NCBI GenBank assembly: GCA_019119935.1
Contig: DWWA01000016.1
Coordinates: forward strand, 1 to 64,000
Length of the DNA stretch: 64,000 nt
Source: Candidatus Ruthenibacterium merdavium
GTDB lineage: Bacteria; Bacillota; Clostridia; Oscillospirales; Ruminococcaceae
Reading direction: 5' to 3'
Part shown: in pieces, positions 63,858 to 64,000 of the stretch
How the letters are laid out: each line of letters begins with the position of its first letter
How positions within the stretch are numbered: position 1 is the first letter of the stretch
The notes under the pieces: model-generated
Seen by the model: the letters and a program-made list of their open reading frames with translations, nothing else
Databases searched by the model: none
Told to the model about the DNA's origin: nothing
Program-made: the position numbers and the translations under genes

Positions 63858-64000
63858 TTAGATAGCGCGCGTTACCTTGCCGGAACGCAGGCAACGGGTG
63901 CAGGCGTGGATATAACGGGTAGAACCATCCACTACTGCTTTTACTCTTTTGACGTTGGGCTTCCAAGCACGGTTAGAACGACGACAAGAGTGGGAAACTT
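63858..64000 (-). CDS. rpmB: 50S ribosomal protein L28 (copy 2), 5' end cut by the window edge
   Basis: The last 47 codons of a second L28 gene; its start lies beyond the right edge. The visible protein includes VSHSCRRSNRAWKPNVKRVK and ends CTRCLRSGKVTRAI. It differs from copy 1 in this part mainly at DGST versus DGAP and in the last residue (I for V). CTRC is kept, so it is probably also a zinc-binding form. It has its own terminator at 63811. Confidence 0.9.
   Translation of the reverse strand, partial: VSHSCRRSNRAWKPNVKRVKAVVDGSTRYIHACTRCLRSGKVTRAI

Overview
The window looks like chromosome of a mid-GC, endospore-forming Firmicute of the Clostridia, probably an Oscillospiraceae/Ruminococcaceae-type gut anaerobe. 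This rests on gene content and order: site-2 protease-scpA-scpB-DUF2953-ytfJ-rluB; yicC-remA-gmk...priA-def-fmt-rsmB-rlmN-stp-prkC-rsgA-thiN-spoVM-rpmB; and dgt-dnaG-rpoD. It is also supported by sporulation genes (ytfJ, a tiny spoVM), an RD-type PASTA kinase, and a glycan locus with AraC control and cytoplasmic enzymes. There are no rRNAs, CRISPR arrays or recognisable insertion sequences.

Layout. Bases 1-1316 are a very AT-rich block with an ASCH-domain gene, a GNAT acetyltransferase broken by one in-frame TAA, and a gene remnant; it ends abruptly at a run of seven G. From 1435 to 21350 come an AraC-type regulator (+) and two long minus-strand housekeeping clusters: chromosome condensation and sporulation (2231-6238), and translation, phosphorylation signalling and nucleotide metabolism (6392-21287). 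Beside prkC the second cluster carries an extra kinase-less PASTA membrane protein. From 21477 to 27114 is an accessory stretch: a MATE exporter, a long fold-back DNA element, a VOC protein, a MarR regulator, a tRNA operon (Trp-Asp-Thr), a YitT-like membrane protein, a small orphan membrane protein, a second tRNA-Thr and trmO.

From 27236 to 41262 is a carbohydrate locus. A binding-protein ABC importer without its own ATPase (35930-37219 binding protein; 33727-35520 permeases) lies with GH20, a beta-helix enzyme and GH2 on the minus strand. An AraC regulator, a GH29 alpha-L-fucosidase and an MFS transporter lie on the plus strand. None of the enzymes has a signal peptide, so the model is import of a fucose- and hexosamine-containing oligosaccharide followed by cytoplasmic breakdown.

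From 41443 to 53520 are a second MATE exporter with a regulatory-looking leader that encodes an eight-residue peptide, a P-loop ATPase, a family-4 uracil-DNA glycosylase, a PduL-type phosphotransacylase, a nuclease-XPD-like helicase fusion, an MBOAT/SGNH surface acylation pair, and a large unassigned protein with a CHB_HEX_C-like domain next to a small XRE regulator. From 53610 to the end are rpoD, dnaG, dgt, yigZ, rpmE, a phosphohexomutase, comM, an MFS exporter, and the 3' part of a second rpmB (L28) gene cut by the window edge.

Most intergenic signals (promoters with 16-18 bp spacers, hairpin terminators) were read by eye; none was computed or searched.
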